A stretch of DNA of 64,000 bases from Coemansia sp. RSA 487 (lineage: Eukaryota; Kickxellomycota; Kickxellomycetes; Kickxellales; Kickxellaceae), in NCBI GenBank assembly GCA_027577595.1, contig JANBRJ010000019.1, forward strand, positions 1 to 64,000. Reading direction: 5' to 3'. Every line of letters begins with the position of its first letter. Position 1 is the first letter of the stretch. This document shows, piece by piece, positions 9,838-19,654 of this stretch. The notes beneath the pieces are model-generated. The model saw only the letters and a program-made list of their open reading frames with translations, was not told the DNA's origin and ran no database searches. A program made the translations under genes and the position numbers.

Positions 9838-11436
9838 CTACTGAGGGAGTTGGAGCGCATTGTCCCAGAAAGCGATCTCCAGAGACACCGTGTCGTTGAA
9901 TGTCCTGACCAGCCTGTCCAGGCGTCCCGCCGACGGGTTCTCCCTTTGCGCCAGCTCCTCAATCATCCGTCGTCCTCGCTCGACTGTATCCTGAAACTCC
10001 CTGCCTATATAGAACTCCAGCCACGGCCAGTACAGATTCCCTTCCTTGACAGTCTGCGGATCTTCGGCCTGTCTGACCAATGCCTCGCCGTATCCAAGCA
10101 AACAGGGGTACATCGCTACAAGCAGCTCCAGAACGTCTCCACACGCTCCCCGGTCAAGGATGTATCTGGTGTACGCGACGCTTGCCCAGCTTTCCTCGAC
10201 ATGATCCATCTCGTCGCTACCGATCCCCCATTTGCCACACAGGCCAACGTGAAGCTCGCTTTCCTTGATGCAGTTCTGGGCAATTCCAGAGAGAACCGAA
10301 ATCTCTCGTGGGGTGTCGCTCTTGAATGCAGCCATCGCGTACGATCGCGCATAATGCTTTAGATACATGTAGTCCTGCTTAAGGTAGTAGATAAACACAT
10401 CACGGTCCAGTGTTCCCGCGCCTGCTTGTTGAACAAACGGATGGCAAATGTATTTGGTCCAAGCAGTAGCGCTTCGTGCTTTGAGATAGTCGGTGAACGG
10501 ATTGGGGCTGTGCATTGTAGGTCGCGGGACCGGCGTCACTTGAAGTGCATACGCATGGTTCACTGGCCCATGTCCTCCTCCAACAGGGTATGCCGCTTGC
10601 ATTGCCTCGTTGACATACCTAATGCCTTGCTGCACTGCGCCTAGGTGAGACATCCCTTTGGCGAGGTTTGCTGCAATAGCCGAACTAAGCGTGCATCCAG
10701 TTCCATGAGAGTTCTGTGTGTCAATACGAGGGCTTTTGATACACGACACCTTGGCTTCGCTTTGAATGTACACTACATCCACTATCACAAGATTATCCTG
10801 AGTATCAACCACTGGCGACTCCAAATGCCCGCCCTTGACGACAACTACAGGGATGTTGTATCTCTCGGCAATATCCTGCGCTGCGCCTTCCATCTGTGAT
10901 ACTGAACCGATATCACCCGAATTGAGGCCCAAGATAGCTTCAGCCTCGCGCAGGTTGGGTGTCACTACAGTCGCGAGCGGAAGCAGAGTGCTGCACAGGC
11001 TCTCTAACGCCCCCGGATCAAGCAGCTGGTGGCCACTTGTGGCCACCATGACCGGATCTATCACCAGTGGCACGCTACTTACCTTGCTTGTCCACACCGA
11101 TGCCAGCGTTTCAATTGACTTGGCGTCTGGAACCATCCCAGTCTTGGCCGCCTTGACATCGATATCATCTAGAACGGCCTCTAGCTGCTGTCTGATCAAC
11201 TCCGGCTCGACGCCCACGGCGCTCCGCACCTCACGAGTGTTTTGCGCGGTGATCGCTGTTATCACCGAGAGCCCGTACGTACCATTGGCCATAAATGTCT
11301 TGAGATCAGCCTGGATCCCAGCTCCTCCGCCACTGTCGCTTCCTGCGATTGTAAGCACTGCTGGTGGAAAGGATGCAATATCCTGGCGCTTCAGGTTTTC
11401 TTCGTCCATGCTTGAATTGTCCCTGTTTTTGGCCAT
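9838..11436 (-). CDS. THI20: Bifunctional HMP/HMP-P kinase with TenA domain (thiamine)
   Basis: A 532-residue fusion of ThiD and TenA, the architecture of yeast Thi20/Thi21 (551 residues). The N-terminal kinase (about residues 24-290) phosphorylates hydroxymethylpyrimidine twice to the diphosphate used by Thi6. It starts with [19 protein letters not shown] and has the P-loop-like [16 protein letters not shown]. The C-terminal TenA domain (about 310-532) shows [12 protein letters not shown], the GYGEALV stretch and the late EIAFWDNAL segment; in yeast this domain acts in pyrimidine salvage or degradation. It is divergent from THI6, 367 bp away, so the two consecutive pathway genes share a promoter region. 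The start is the first ATG of the frame. No intron. Confidence 0.95.
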   Translation of the reverse strand: MAKNRDNSSMDEENLKRQDIASFPPAVLTIAGSDSGGGAGIQADLKTFMANGTYGLSVITAITAQNTREVRSAVGVEPELIRQQLEAVLDDIDVKAAKTGMVPDAKSIETLASVWTSKVSSVPLVIDPVMVATSGHQLLDPGALESLCSTLLPLATVVTPNLREAEAILGLNSGDIGSVSQMEGAAQDIAERYNIPVVVVKGGHLESPVVDTQDNLVIVDVVYIQSEAKVSCIKSPRIDTQNSHGTGCTLSSAIAANLAKGMSHLGAVQQGIRYVNEAMQAAYPVGGGHGPVNHAYALQVTPVPRPTMHSPNPFTDYLKARSATAWTKYICHPFVQQAGAGTLDRDVFIYYLKQDYMYLKHYARSYAMAAFKSDTPREISVLSGIAQNCIKESELHVGLCGKWGIGSDEMDHVEESWASVAYTRYILDRGACGDVLELLVAMYPCLLGYGEALVRQAEDPQTVKEGNLYWPWLEFYIGREFQDTVERGRRMIEELAQRENPSAGRLDRLVRTFNDTVSLEIAFWDNALQLPQ

Positions 11437-11803
11437 ATCGAATAGTAGACGTTGCTACTGTAAGGATAAATTATAAAGGATAAACAGCTTTTGAAGGAGA
11501 GAAATACAAACGATAGCAGCGGCCATTTACATTTCTATCAATATCGGTAAATTTTGGAAGGATATTTGATCTTTTCGAGCTTGGCATAAATACCCCCCGC
11601 ACTGCTTAAAATCCCCCCAAACCCCCTTATCCTGTTGAAAAGATAACAACCAAATAACATTCAAAAGGGAGCAAACACATTCGACACAAAAAGCTTTGGC
11701 TGCTGAGATTGTAAAGATAACTCTTGTTTTTGCTTCATTCTCTTTCATAACCAGTATTGCAATATCCGATTCATAAACAAGAACAATCCCCTCCCGATCG
11801 AAT
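11437..11803. promoter_or_regulatory. Bidirectional THI20-THI6 promoter
   Basis: A 367-bp spacer between the start codons of two divergent thiamine genes. Fungal THI genes are normally repressed by thiamine, so a shared control site would be expected here. I could not identify a specific motif, and neither gene has a 5' intron that could host a TPP riboswitch in the manner of fungal THI4 or NMT1. Confidence 0.55.
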
Positions 11804-13372
11804 ATGAAACCAGATCTTGATCTGACGCTCTACCTTGTCACCGACAGCGGCATGGTGCCCAAGGGCAGGACGCTACCGCAAATTGTGGACGAAGCCATCC
11901 AGGGTGGCGTAACTATTGTTCAGTTGCGCGAAAAGAACACAGAAACAAAGGAGTTCATCGACCTTGCGATATCGGTGAAAGCGGTGACCGGCCGTGCCGG
12001 AGTGCCGTTGCTGGTAAACGACCGCATAGACGTTGCACTAGCTGCCGATGCAGATGGCGTACATATAGGCCAGGATGACATGCCGCTTTCTGAAGCGCGG
12101 CGGCTCCTGGGGAACGACAAGATCATTGGCGTCTCAGTGACAACCACACAAGAAGCTGAGGCCGCTATTAATGGCGGTGCCGATTATTTGGGCATAGGAA
12201 CTTGCTACTCCACGGCTACCAAGGATGTCAAGGTTACACCACAAGGTCCCCAGGGAGTCCGTGCTGTCTGGGAGCATGCTCTACAGGTGGGTCGCTCCGC
12301 CAGTCGTCCTGTCCGCGCAGTGACCATCGGCGGCGTCAACTCGTACAACGCCGTGCATGTCCTTATTTGTACGCGGTCGGCTTCTAGAAACATATCGCTT
12401 GGCGGGCTTGCTGTGGTCTCGGCAATAATGGCCGCTGCCTCGCCAAAAGATGCATCGAGAGCCCTGCGTAAGCAGATTGCATTTGCCTTGGAGAGCTCGT
12501 GGGTGGCTAAGCAGGACTTTTCACATACACGTAATCTGTCGCAGATGCGTACGGATGTGGCTCGTGTGTTTGAGGAATTTAGGGCCCCCAGCACTGCCGT
12601 CCCACTTGTCCAACACATCACCAACCCTGTAGTTATCAACGACTGTGCCAACGCTTGCCTAGCTTTCGGTGGCTCGCCTATAATGGCTTCGGACCCCGGC
12701 GAGCAGCGCGATCTTGCTCCTGCTGTTTCCTCCCTGGTGATAAATATCGGCACAATCGGCGAGGACCAGATGGACGCAATGCGTAGAGCTATGCGTGAGG
12801 CTCGTCTCCACAACACGCCGATTGTCTTGGACCCAGTCGCTGTTGGTGCCACTTCGATTCGCAAGAACTTTGTCAATGAGATCTTGCGCGACTATGGAGT
12901 TCATGTAATCAAGGGCAACGCCGGAGAAATTGCCGCCATTTCTGGTTCAACCGAGGTGCAAATGCGTGGCGTGGATGCCATCGGTGCTGGGTTCAAGGAC
13001 CCTGCAAAGATCGTACGCGGCCTTAGTCTCCGTGAGCGCTGTGTCGTAGTGATGACTGGCAAGACCGACTACGTATCGGATGGCGTTTCTACCTTTGCGG
13101 TACACAATGGAAATAAGCTCCAGGGCTGTATCACGGGCTCTGGGTGTATGGTAGGCACTGCGGTTGGCACATTTATCCACAGTGTTGCCAACGCCAATTT
13201 GCTTGCAGGCGCGTTGGCCGGTGTTGTGGCTATTAACTTGGCAGCAGAAGCGGCTGCCTCTCGTGGCGACGTAAGAGGACCAGGCACATTCCGTGCTGCA
13301 TTTATTGATGAAATGCACAGCCTGACAGTTGACCAGTTCAGACATGGCATGAATATCGAATTGGTAGAATAA
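11804..13372 (+). CDS. THI6: Bifunctional thiamine-phosphate synthase / hydroxyethylthiazole kinase
   Basis: A 522-residue fusion of ThiE and ThiM as in yeast Thi6 (540 residues). The ThiE part (about 5-225) couples HMP diphosphate with thiazole phosphate; LYLVTDSG, IVQLREK, LLVNDRIDVALAADADGVH and GADYLGIGTCYSTATK are its substrate- and phosphate-binding motifs. The ThiM part (about 260-515) phosphorylates hydroxyethylthiazole; it shows HITNPVVINDCAN, the SPIMASDPGE loop, LDPVAVGAT and ITGSGCMVG with the conserved catalytic cysteine. Both halves look intact. The start is the ATG at 11804. The next gene is convergent and 55 bp away. Confidence 0.96.
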   Translation: MKPDLDLTLYLVTDSGMVPKGRTLPQIVDEAIQGGVTIVQLREKNTETKEFIDLAISVKAVTGRAGVPLLVNDRIDVALAADADGVHIGQDDMPLSEARRLLGNDKIIGVSVTTTQEAEAAINGGADYLGIGTCYSTATKDVKVTPQGPQGVRAVWEHALQVGRSASRPVRAVTIGGVNSYNAVHVLICTRSASRNISLGGLAVVSAIMAAASPKDASRALRKQIAFALESSWVAKQDFSHTRNLSQMRTDVARVFEEFRAPSTAVPLVQHITNPVVINDCANACLAFGGSPIMASDPGEQRDLAPAVSSLVINIGTIGEDQMDAMRRAMREARLHNTPIVLDPVAVGATSIRKNFVNEILRDYGVHVIKGNAGEIAAISGSTEVQMRGVDAIGAGFKDPAKIVRGLSLRERCVVVMTGKTDYVSDGVSTFAVHNGNKLQGCITGSGCMVGTAVGTFIHSVANANLLAGALAGVVAINLAAEAAASRGDVRGPGTFRAAFIDEMHSLTVDQFRHGMNIELVE

Positions 13373-13427
13373 TTTTTCACTCTGGTTTGTATTAGGGATA
13401 CCACCTTTTTTTTAACATTAAGTACAG

Positions 13428-14063
13428 TCAAGATGTGGAATCCTTAGGATCCGTTGTTGGGTCAGATACATCGGTGAAACGTGGTGATGACGATTGTTCT
13501 GGCTGTTGCTTGCGTCCTGGCATCCACGCGCGCTCAGGTATTCTTTTCGCCCACTCGGGAATAGCAGCATCGCTCAGCTGGATCCCAGCCATGATATCTT
13601 TTATCTGCTGAACGTGCTCGGCGGGCATTGCTTTCTGTTTGGATGAATAAATATCAACCTCAATAGGTGGCGACACTAGCTGCATATTTGAATGGTTTGC
13701 GTTGGTATTAGCATTTCGTTCCTGAGCTTGAATCTCTTCAGTTTTGCTCTTCTCTTGTTTGAACTGCCTCTGCACCATTTCGGCATTGATTCGCTCATCT
13801 AGTATCCGATCTAAATCAACATTGGCGTGATCTCCAGGCTCGTGTATATCAGGCAGTTGAGCTGTGTTCGCCTCCTCATCATCCAACTGAGCATAGCTTC
13901 CTTCGGGGACAAAGATATCGTCGTCCTCCTCCTCCGTGTCACTGCCGTCTTCATTTGTCAAGTTTTCTTCAGAGTTGCTGTTGCCTATCGTCTCATCTTT
14001 GATGATTTCAAGTCCCTTGGTGCAATGCGTTTCACTATCTTGCTGGCTGTCCGAGCTTGACAT
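13428..14063 (-). CDS. Acidic protein, possible MEA1 family
   Basis: A 211-residue, strongly acidic and probably disordered protein. A Ser/Glu/Asp-rich N-terminal half (DGSDTEEEDDDIFVPEGS) is followed by a short helical region (RINAEMVQRQFKQEKSKTEE). The C-terminal motif VQQIKDIMAGIQL...IPEWAKRIPERAWMP resembles the conserved end of male-enhanced antigen 1 proteins, whose biochemical role is unclear. The frame continues upstream for 34 codons with an unlikely Cys/Leu/His-rich composition, so I chose the ATG at 14063 (MSSSDSQQ). Family assignment rests on memory of a short motif and is tentative. It diverges from PAN6. Confidence 0.55.
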   Translation of the reverse strand: MSSSDSQQDSETHCTKGLEIIKDETIGNSNSEENLTNEDGSDTEEEDDDIFVPEGSYAQLDDEEANTAQLPDIHEPGDHANVDLDRILDERINAEMVQRQFKQEKSKTEEIQAQERNANTNANHSNMQLVSPPIEVDIYSSKQKAMPAEHVQQIKDIMAGIQLSDAAIPEWAKRIPERAWMPGRKQQPEQSSSPRFTDVSDPTTDPKDSTS

Positions 14064-14353
14064 ATCTGGTAGGGTACAAAACAGAGTGTGAAGTATGTAA
14101 ACGAGATGTAGAGTAACGCTGCTTGCTGCGCACACGGCATCAGCTCTCCTCCCCCATCGACCCAAATAATGTCTACTGGATGAAAAGGATCAATGCAGAA
14201 TCAAGTATGGGGAGGAGTTGTTGTGTTTTGTACACACAAAGGAGGTGCGGAATCGATCAGCTTTTGCCCCTCTGTTTCTCTTATCTTTATTTTTCTCGAT
14301 TTTCTACACTATATTCAATACATCATCACACGCACACGCACGCAAAATAAAGC

Positions 14354-15289
14354 ATGTGCGATACGAGCCGTGCCATCAATACAGTGACTGTTCTGCACAC
14401 AGTTCAGCAAGTAAGAGAATGGAATTCGGCACAAAAGGCATTAGGCAAATCCATTGGATTTGTGCCAACCATGGGTGCGCTCCACAATGGGCATTTGCAA
14501 TTAGTAGCGACAGCCGCACAAAAAAGCGACTCCGTAATAGTCAGCATTTTCGTAAACCCTGCGCAGTTTGCACCACACGAGGATCTGGACAAGTATCCGC
14601 GGACGCTAGAGAAGGATATTGAGAAACTCGAACGGATTCAAATAGCCTCCTCCTCCCAGTCCGCGATCCCCATTGCTGTGTTTGCGCCCAGCGTAGCCGA
14701 GATGTACCCAAGAGGCATCTCAACACATCGTGGCCAGCAAAAGGGAACCTTTGTCGAGGTGCTAGGTCTTAGTGAGATGCTCGAGGGCGGCACGCGGCCG
14801 CATTTCTTCCGCGGCGTGGCAACAGTCGTATCAAAGCTGTTCCATATTGTCATGCCTGACTACGCTGTCTTTGGACAAAAGGATATCCAGCAGTGCTGTG
14901 TGCTGCGTGCAATGGTCCAGGATCTGCATTTCTCGCTCGAACTCGTGGTTGCGCCTACTGAACGCGATCGTGATGGGCTGGCATTGAGCAGTAGAAACGT
15001 CTATCTAACCCAGGAGCAGCGCAATCAGGCGCCCGCCTTTTACCGAGGCATGTGTCGGGCACGCGATCTGTACCAGAGTGGCACAACAGATCGTGAAGAG
15101 TTGCTCGCTGTGGTGCGCGACGAGGCCAAAAAGGGCGCTCTTGACATCGAGTACATCAGTCTGAGCAGTCCCGATACCCTGGAAGAAGTCGATAAAGTAT
15201 CCAGCGAAAGCGGTGCTATCCTCTCAGGAGCATGGCGGATGGGCTCCACGCGTCTTATTGATAACATGCTGCTTGGATTTGCGTTTTAA
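14354..15289 (+). CDS. PAN6: Pantoate--beta-alanine ligase (pantothenate synthetase)
   Basis: A 311-residue enzyme joining pantoate and beta-alanine at the cost of ATP to AMP, the last step of pantothenate (vitamin B5) synthesis. PTMGALHNGHL carries the HIGH-type nucleotide motif. SIFVNPAQFAPHEDLDKYPR, DYAVFGQKDIQQ and DRDGLALSSRNVYLT (the KMSKS-type loop) follow in the expected order. Length agrees with yeast Pan6 (309). The start is the first ATG (14354), preceded by an A-rich leader. It lies about 1 kb from THI6, so three B-vitamin enzymes cluster within 5.5 kb. No intron. Confidence 0.95.
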   Translation: MCDTSRAINTVTVLHTVQQVREWNSAQKALGKSIGFVPTMGALHNGHLQLVATAAQKSDSVIVSIFVNPAQFAPHEDLDKYPRTLEKDIEKLERIQIASSSQSAIPIAVFAPSVAEMYPRGISTHRGQQKGTFVEVLGLSEMLEGGTRPHFFRGVATVVSKLFHIVMPDYAVFGQKDIQQCCVLRAMVQDLHFSLELVVAPTERDRDGLALSSRNVYLTQEQRNQAPAFYRGMCRARDLYQSGTTDREELLAVVRDEAKKGALDIEYISLSSPDTLEEVDKVSSESGAILSGAWRMGSTRLIDNMLLGFAF

Positions 15290-15399
15290 AAGGATGTTGT
15301 GGTCCATAGAATATACCATTTATTTCAAACTTGCAAACAACAAAAAGTAGAAAACCTCCCTTTCCGTCGATTTCAGCATTATTGAAAAAATCCCGTTGT

Positions 15400-16578
15400 T
15401 TAGTCAAACAGACCAAAGCCCATATCGTCGTCAGATTCCTCCTCCTCTTCCTCGGCCTTCTTCTCCTCGGCAGCACCACCGGCAGGGGCGGAAGCTGCAG
15501 CAGAGGCGGCAGCGGCAGCAGCAGCGAGAGCCTCGGGGTTGTCCAGGAGCTCCTTGATCTATACTCGAAATAACAAACAAGCGTGCAAATAAATATGTAG
15601 TTAGCGATAATGCACACTTAGTTCCACCACCACAAAACACGCACAGCACAGCAGTAGATAAAAAAGTGCAGCCCTCAGAAGAAAATTAGAGTTTTAAGAA
15701 ATCATTATTTTTGTCATAGATTGTTCACATAACCATCACAGGAGAAGCACCGCATAATCAAAATACAGCATGCTTTGCACATATAGAATACTTACCGACT
15801 TGGCAGCCTCGATGGTGTAGTCGGTGGCGATCGAGATGGCCAGGATGTCCTTGAAGACGTTGATGGTGACGTGGGGGATAGCAGGCAGAGCAAGGTAGTC
15901 AATGGCCAGTGAAATGGAGGCAATCGAGGAGATGCCCTCCATCAGGCGGTCAATAAGGTCCTCATCAGTGATATCCAGAACCTCCGACGAGAAAGTCGAG
16001 CCGTTGTCGTAAATCTGCACGACGGAAAGACCGTAGGTGAAAGGCGAGATGTTCAACATGTTGAGCAGAGCAGCCTCGGAAGCACCGACCTTGTCGCCGA
16101 CCTTGACGAGATGGACGTCAGCGGTAATTTCAATGGTACCACGGGCAATCTTGGTGGGGATGCCGAGGGCCTGGAAGAAAGAGGTCTTTCCGGGCTCAAT
16201 ACCGGTGTTGGTGGCACCGACAACGACGTCGACAGGGGCAATGGCACCAGCACGAGCAGGGGCGGCAACACGGTTCGAGATGATCTTCTCACGGACGTCC
16301 TTCAGCTCGTCGTTGGTGAAGACAAAACCGACGTTACCCTTGACGTAGGGGGTAAGGCTCTCCAGAAGAGGGTTCTGGGGGATGAGGAGCCTCAGCGCAC
16401 GGCGGACCATGGTGTTCTTTCCCATAAGAACCTCAGCCTGACCACGCAGCGAGCGACGGATCATGTGCATCTGCTGCGAGCTGACATTATCAACGTTGAC
16501 AATAAAGATCGACTTGTAAGTCGTGAGGTAGCTCTCGAGCTTGGTGAAGTAAGCGGCTTTCTTCTCTCCCTTGGACAT
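15400..16578 (-). CDS. RPP0: 60S acidic ribosomal stalk protein P0 (two exons)
   Basis: The anchor of the ribosomal stalk that binds 25S rRNA and P1/P2 dimers at the GTPase centre. Exon 1 (16578-15796) begins [18 protein letters not shown] and carries [18 protein letters not shown] and the L10-type fold. Exon 2 (15558-15400) encodes [11 protein letters not shown], an Ala-rich hinge and the invariant acidic end [11 protein letters not shown]. Exon 1 is exactly 261 codons and exon 2 is 53 codons including the stop, giving 313 residues, the family norm. The 237-nt intron has GTAAGT at its 5' end and TATAG at its 3' end and lies between codons. It seems to host a C/D snoRNA. It is convergent with PAN6. 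Confidence 0.96.
15559..15795 (-). other. Spliceosomal intron of RPP0
   Basis: A phase-0 intron of 237 nt, with donor AAGTCG|GTAAGT and acceptor GAGTATAG|ATCAAG. Removal joins the two RPP0 exons in frame into a protein of normal length. It is longer than the AAA-ATPase intron in this window (134 nt) and contains the candidate snoRNA. Confidence 0.92.
15672..15742 (-). ncRNA. Candidate intronic C/D box snoRNA (snR54/U59-like)
   Basis: On the coding strand of the RPP0 intron a C-box-like GTGATGG (15739-15733) is followed 65 nt later by a D box CTGA (15678-15675). An internal C'-like AATGATT lies between. Three base pairs can close the ends. Three nt upstream of the D box lies an 11-nt element (15692-15682) that is the exact complement of AAAATTAGAGT, a highly conserved 18S rRNA segment. 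From memory, this segment carries a 2'-O-methyl adenosine guided by yeast snR54 and human U59. snoRNAs often sit in ribosomal-protein introns. The C box has one mismatch and D' is poor, so this is a candidate. Confidence 0.5.
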
Positions 16579-17306
16579 CTTTTTGATTGTTTCGTGTTCG
16601 TAGGGGTGACTTTAAAGATCTACAACAGGCGAAATTTGCGAGAGGTAAAAAAGATGAACTTTAGGAAATTTGAATTGAGCCACCTGAATTTCACATTTGC
16701 TAATGGTGAGGGAGTGAATCGTTCTTTTTAATTGATGGCAAGCATCCATTGCAATACTGCGAAGCTGACTTTTTTCGGTTGATGGATTCGCATCCATCAG
16801 CTAAAAGATACTTACCAGAATACCTTGAAAATGAAATATATTGGATAAAAGAAGGAAAAAGAATGCAGTCGCATCCGCTCACAAATCTTATTGCACTCAT
16901 TTGCCAGCTCCAAAAAACCAATAGCCGATTCTCCGGCTCAGTAAAAGCGAACCGAGTCGTTGTATTCAGGCTTGTGGTGTGTCAATGCTGGAAATCATCA
17001 AGGCATATCTAGGCTGGGTTGTTGTTTCTTGCGTTTTTTTTAATGGCTTTGCACTTTGGCTCATTTCAGACAATTGGTCTCTTTAAAAGCCCAAGCCTTG
17101 TTCTTGACAACAAACAACAAAAGAGCCGTTCTTTTCTTCCCATTTTTGTTTACATTTATTATTCTTTTTTTTGTTTGCGCAAACACCTCATCCTCTTCTC
17201 CTTCCAACCGAGTTTTCTCACTTTCTTTCCTTTATACATACTATTTTATTTTTAAACCAAGCAACGGAAAGCAGGCTTTCTAGATCTCCATTTTCCCCTT
17301 ACGACC
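16579..17306. promoter_or_regulatory. Divergent promoter region, RPP0 and Gag-like gene
   Basis: A 728-bp spacer between two divergent genes. The part before 17307 is pyrimidine-rich on the plus strand (17110-17250), as is usual for a fungal leader. No ribosomal-protein promoter motif that I know is obvious near RPP0. No additional gene seen. Confidence 0.45.
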
Positions 17307-19160
17307 ATGGATGACGAAGGACCAGCATTTATTTCGTTTAGCGGGTTGCCAGACGAGGATGTCAACGAGTTTGTATCCAGCGTCGAGTCGCTACGCAAGC
17401 ACTTTAAATGGTCCAACCAGGTGACCTTTTGCTATGCGCGCACGATGCTCAAAGGCATAGCACGCAAAATAGTCCAAACAGCAAAGCCAGCAGCAGTGTC
17501 GCAGTCATCCAGCAACAGCGACAACAGCGAACAGCAAAAGACAAAGTCACTGGGTGACGAGGCCATCGACCCAAACTCATGGGCTAACCTCAAAGCTGGC
17601 CTGACCTTTGAGTTCTCCGACCAGTACCAGCAAGATAGGGCGCTCGTCCAGCTGCTCAGCTTGAAGCAGCAGACAGGAGAGAGCAGCTCTGAATACGCAC
17701 AGAGATTTGTAAGCGCTGTATCTGCACTAGTGGCTGCACACCCGCTAGATTCCAAATTGCTGGCAGTACACTTTGCCAATGGCCTGAGGAGCGAAAAGGT
17801 TCGCTGGGAGCTTCTTTTACGCCGCCTCGATACCATTGACAAGGCCATTGCATTTGTGGCTCCCGAGCAGCTATACAAGGTTGCAAAGCTGACGCCCTTG
17901 CTATCTCCTCCTCCTACACATCCACCATCTGTCAGCAATGTCGGTGAACTGTCGCCAACTAGCGACTCGTCAAGCTCATTCACCGCCTCTAACACGCCTA
18001 CGGGGACGGCAACGGCCACAGCCACAGCCACAGCAGCTACTGCTGTTGCTACTGCTGCTGCTTTTAATAGTACTACTGCTGTTGCTACTGGGGCATGCCA
18101 CTCCGACTCCATCGACAGAACGTATTCCTATGGAAGTGAGATAGACGACGAACTACTCCTGGACAGCGGTACTGGCTCGATGCGTGGGTATACTGCAAAT
18201 GGAGCTTCATTCTCTCTTGACGACGATTTTGAAGGAAACGATGGTTTGCAGTCGGCAATGCCTTACACTGCCGACCCAAGCACTCATGTGAGCGCAAATG
18301 AAAACGGGTTCTGGACACCCCCTAGGCTGCCTGATGCTCAACAGCGGCGGTATCATCGCCAGAGCATTTCGACGTATGCTCTGACTCACTCTGCATCAAA
18401 TTCCAACCTCTCTAGCAGCAGCAGGGTGATATCATCATCGAACCATCACAATACATGGACACCAGCCGCTGCTGTTGCTGCAAGACACGCTCGCTCTATA
18501 ACGCCTTTGCAGCCGTCCAACGCATACGCATCTAGCAGCATTGGTGCATACATGGGCCACCCACAGCAGTATAATGAGCGCCAAGGGGAGTTCTCGTACG
18601 CTTACACACCTACAGACGACGGAATGTTGCAGAGAGGAGGAGTCGATACAGGAAACGAAACAGACGACGGATCAAAGTCGGCGACAGAGCTGAACAACCT
18701 TGCTGACCAGCTGGAAAGCCTTTCGTCCATGCTGCGTGTACAGTCGGACTCCCGGCGGCGACGCCCACGACTATGCTACCGATGCCGGCAAAAGGGCCAC
18801 ATTGCATCCGAATGCGCCTTGCCAGCAGACGTCGTTGTGCCCAGCCAGCAAATGCGCGAGAAGCTGGGTATATCGCCATCATCCCTCTCACTGGTTCCGA
18901 GGACTCCGCAGCAAAGGTCCAATACGGTGTCCACTCCACCATCATCAGTATCGTCTTCTTCGATGACCTGGAGATCCGGCAGCGTGGCTTTGCATAACAC
19001 TACCAACAACTACAATGCCAACAATGCCAGCGTCGGTGGATCGCGTGGCCAGGGGCATCCTGGCAAAAGAGGCGGCGGCGGCGGCGGTTCTATGGGAAGA
19101 TCGTCTCGCAGGTACACACAATCGCCTGGCTGGAATGTCAATCAGCAAGGTGTTTCTTAG
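17307..19160 (+). CDS. Stand-alone Gag-like protein with CCHC zinc knuckle
   Basis: A 617-residue single frame with the layout of an LTR-retrotransposon Gag. An N-terminal helical domain (about residues 1-190) includes the Gag-type stretch NSWANLKAGLTFEFSDQY and LLSLKQQTGESSSEYAQRF. A long Ser/Thr/Ala-rich linker follows, with a Thr-Ala repeat near residue 235. One zinc knuckle (CYRCRQKGHIASEC, about residues 490-503) comes next, then a Gly/Arg-rich tail. The gene looks whole. I see no protease, reverse transcriptase or integrase frame beside it and no flanking terminal repeats. It may be a host-adopted Gag of Ty3/gypsy-like origin. The host role is unknown; RNA binding is suggested only by the knuckle and the basic tail. 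Confidence 0.75.
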   Translation: MDDEGPAFISFSGLPDEDVNEFVSSVESLRKHFKWSNQVTFCYARTMLKGIARKIVQTAKPAAVSQSSSNSDNSEQQKTKSLGDEAIDPNSWANLKAGLTFEFSDQYQQDRALVQLLSLKQQTGESSSEYAQRFVSAVSALVAAHPLDSKLLAVHFANGLRSEKVRWELLLRRLDTIDKAIAFVAPEQLYKVAKLTPLLSPPPTHPPSVSNVGELSPTSDSSSSFTASNTPTGTATATATATAATAVATAAAFNSTTAVATGACHSDSIDRTYSYGSEIDDELLLDSGTGSMRGYTANGASFSLDDDFEGNDGLQSAMPYTADPSTHVSANENGFWTPPRLPDAQQRRYHRQSISTYALTHSASNSNLSSSSRVISSSNHHNTWTPAAAVAARHARSITPLQPSNAYASSSIGAYMGHPQQYNERQGEFSYAYTPTDDGMLQRGGVDTGNETDDGSKSATELNNLADQLESLSSMLRVQSDSRRRRPRLCYRCRQKGHIASECALPADVVVPSQQMREKLGISPSSLSLVPRTPQQRSNTVSTPPSSVSSSSMTWRSGSVALHNTTNNYNANNASVGGSRGQGHPGKRGGGGGGSMGRSSRRYTQSPGWNVNQQGVS

Positions 19161-19654
19161 ATAGCCTCTTTTACACTTTTATAGCATGTGCATTATCTCT
19201 CGCATTGAGTGTTTAAATTTATGTTAAAACAGGCAAAGACACTGATGCAATATGATGATTGATATAGGGAAACCTAACCAAGCCAACATCATGCTTGCTT
19301 TCATTTCTTTTCAGTTCGCTGGTGTCTGCGCCACCACGTTTGATATCGTCGTGAAGCGCTTATTTTCTGTTTAAATACACTATGTGTGCAACTACTGTCC
19401 GTTTTTGTAATTATTAGTGTTTTCGATTTCTGGTTGTCAAACTATGCTTTATTTAGCATGCTCGTTCTAAAATGTAAACAAATAGCGACTCGGCAAATAG
19501 CGGATGGCTACATTCTTCGTGAGCAAGTGTATAACGTATTGGATCTGGAGCGTGGGTTCGAAAGCATGTCCTACAAGCATTCGCCATTCTCTGATATCAC
19601 AGCGTATTATCTTTATTTCAGGTAAACCAAACTGCATAATTTTTCAAATAACAA
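19161..19654. other. Gene-free spacer before SDR array
   Basis: It holds the end of the Gag-like transcript and the promoter of the first SDR gene. No second open frame, terminal repeat or tRNA was recognised. Confidence 0.5.

Noticed and set aside
11437-11803. TPP riboswitch in the THI20-THI6 spacer
   Set aside because: Known fungal TPP riboswitches lie in introns of THI4 or NMT1-type genes. No intron and no CUGAGA-type core could be seen here.
17307-19160. Complete LTR retrotransposon at the Gag-like gene
   Set aside because: No pol frames, primer-binding site or long terminal repeats were found within the spacers on either side.
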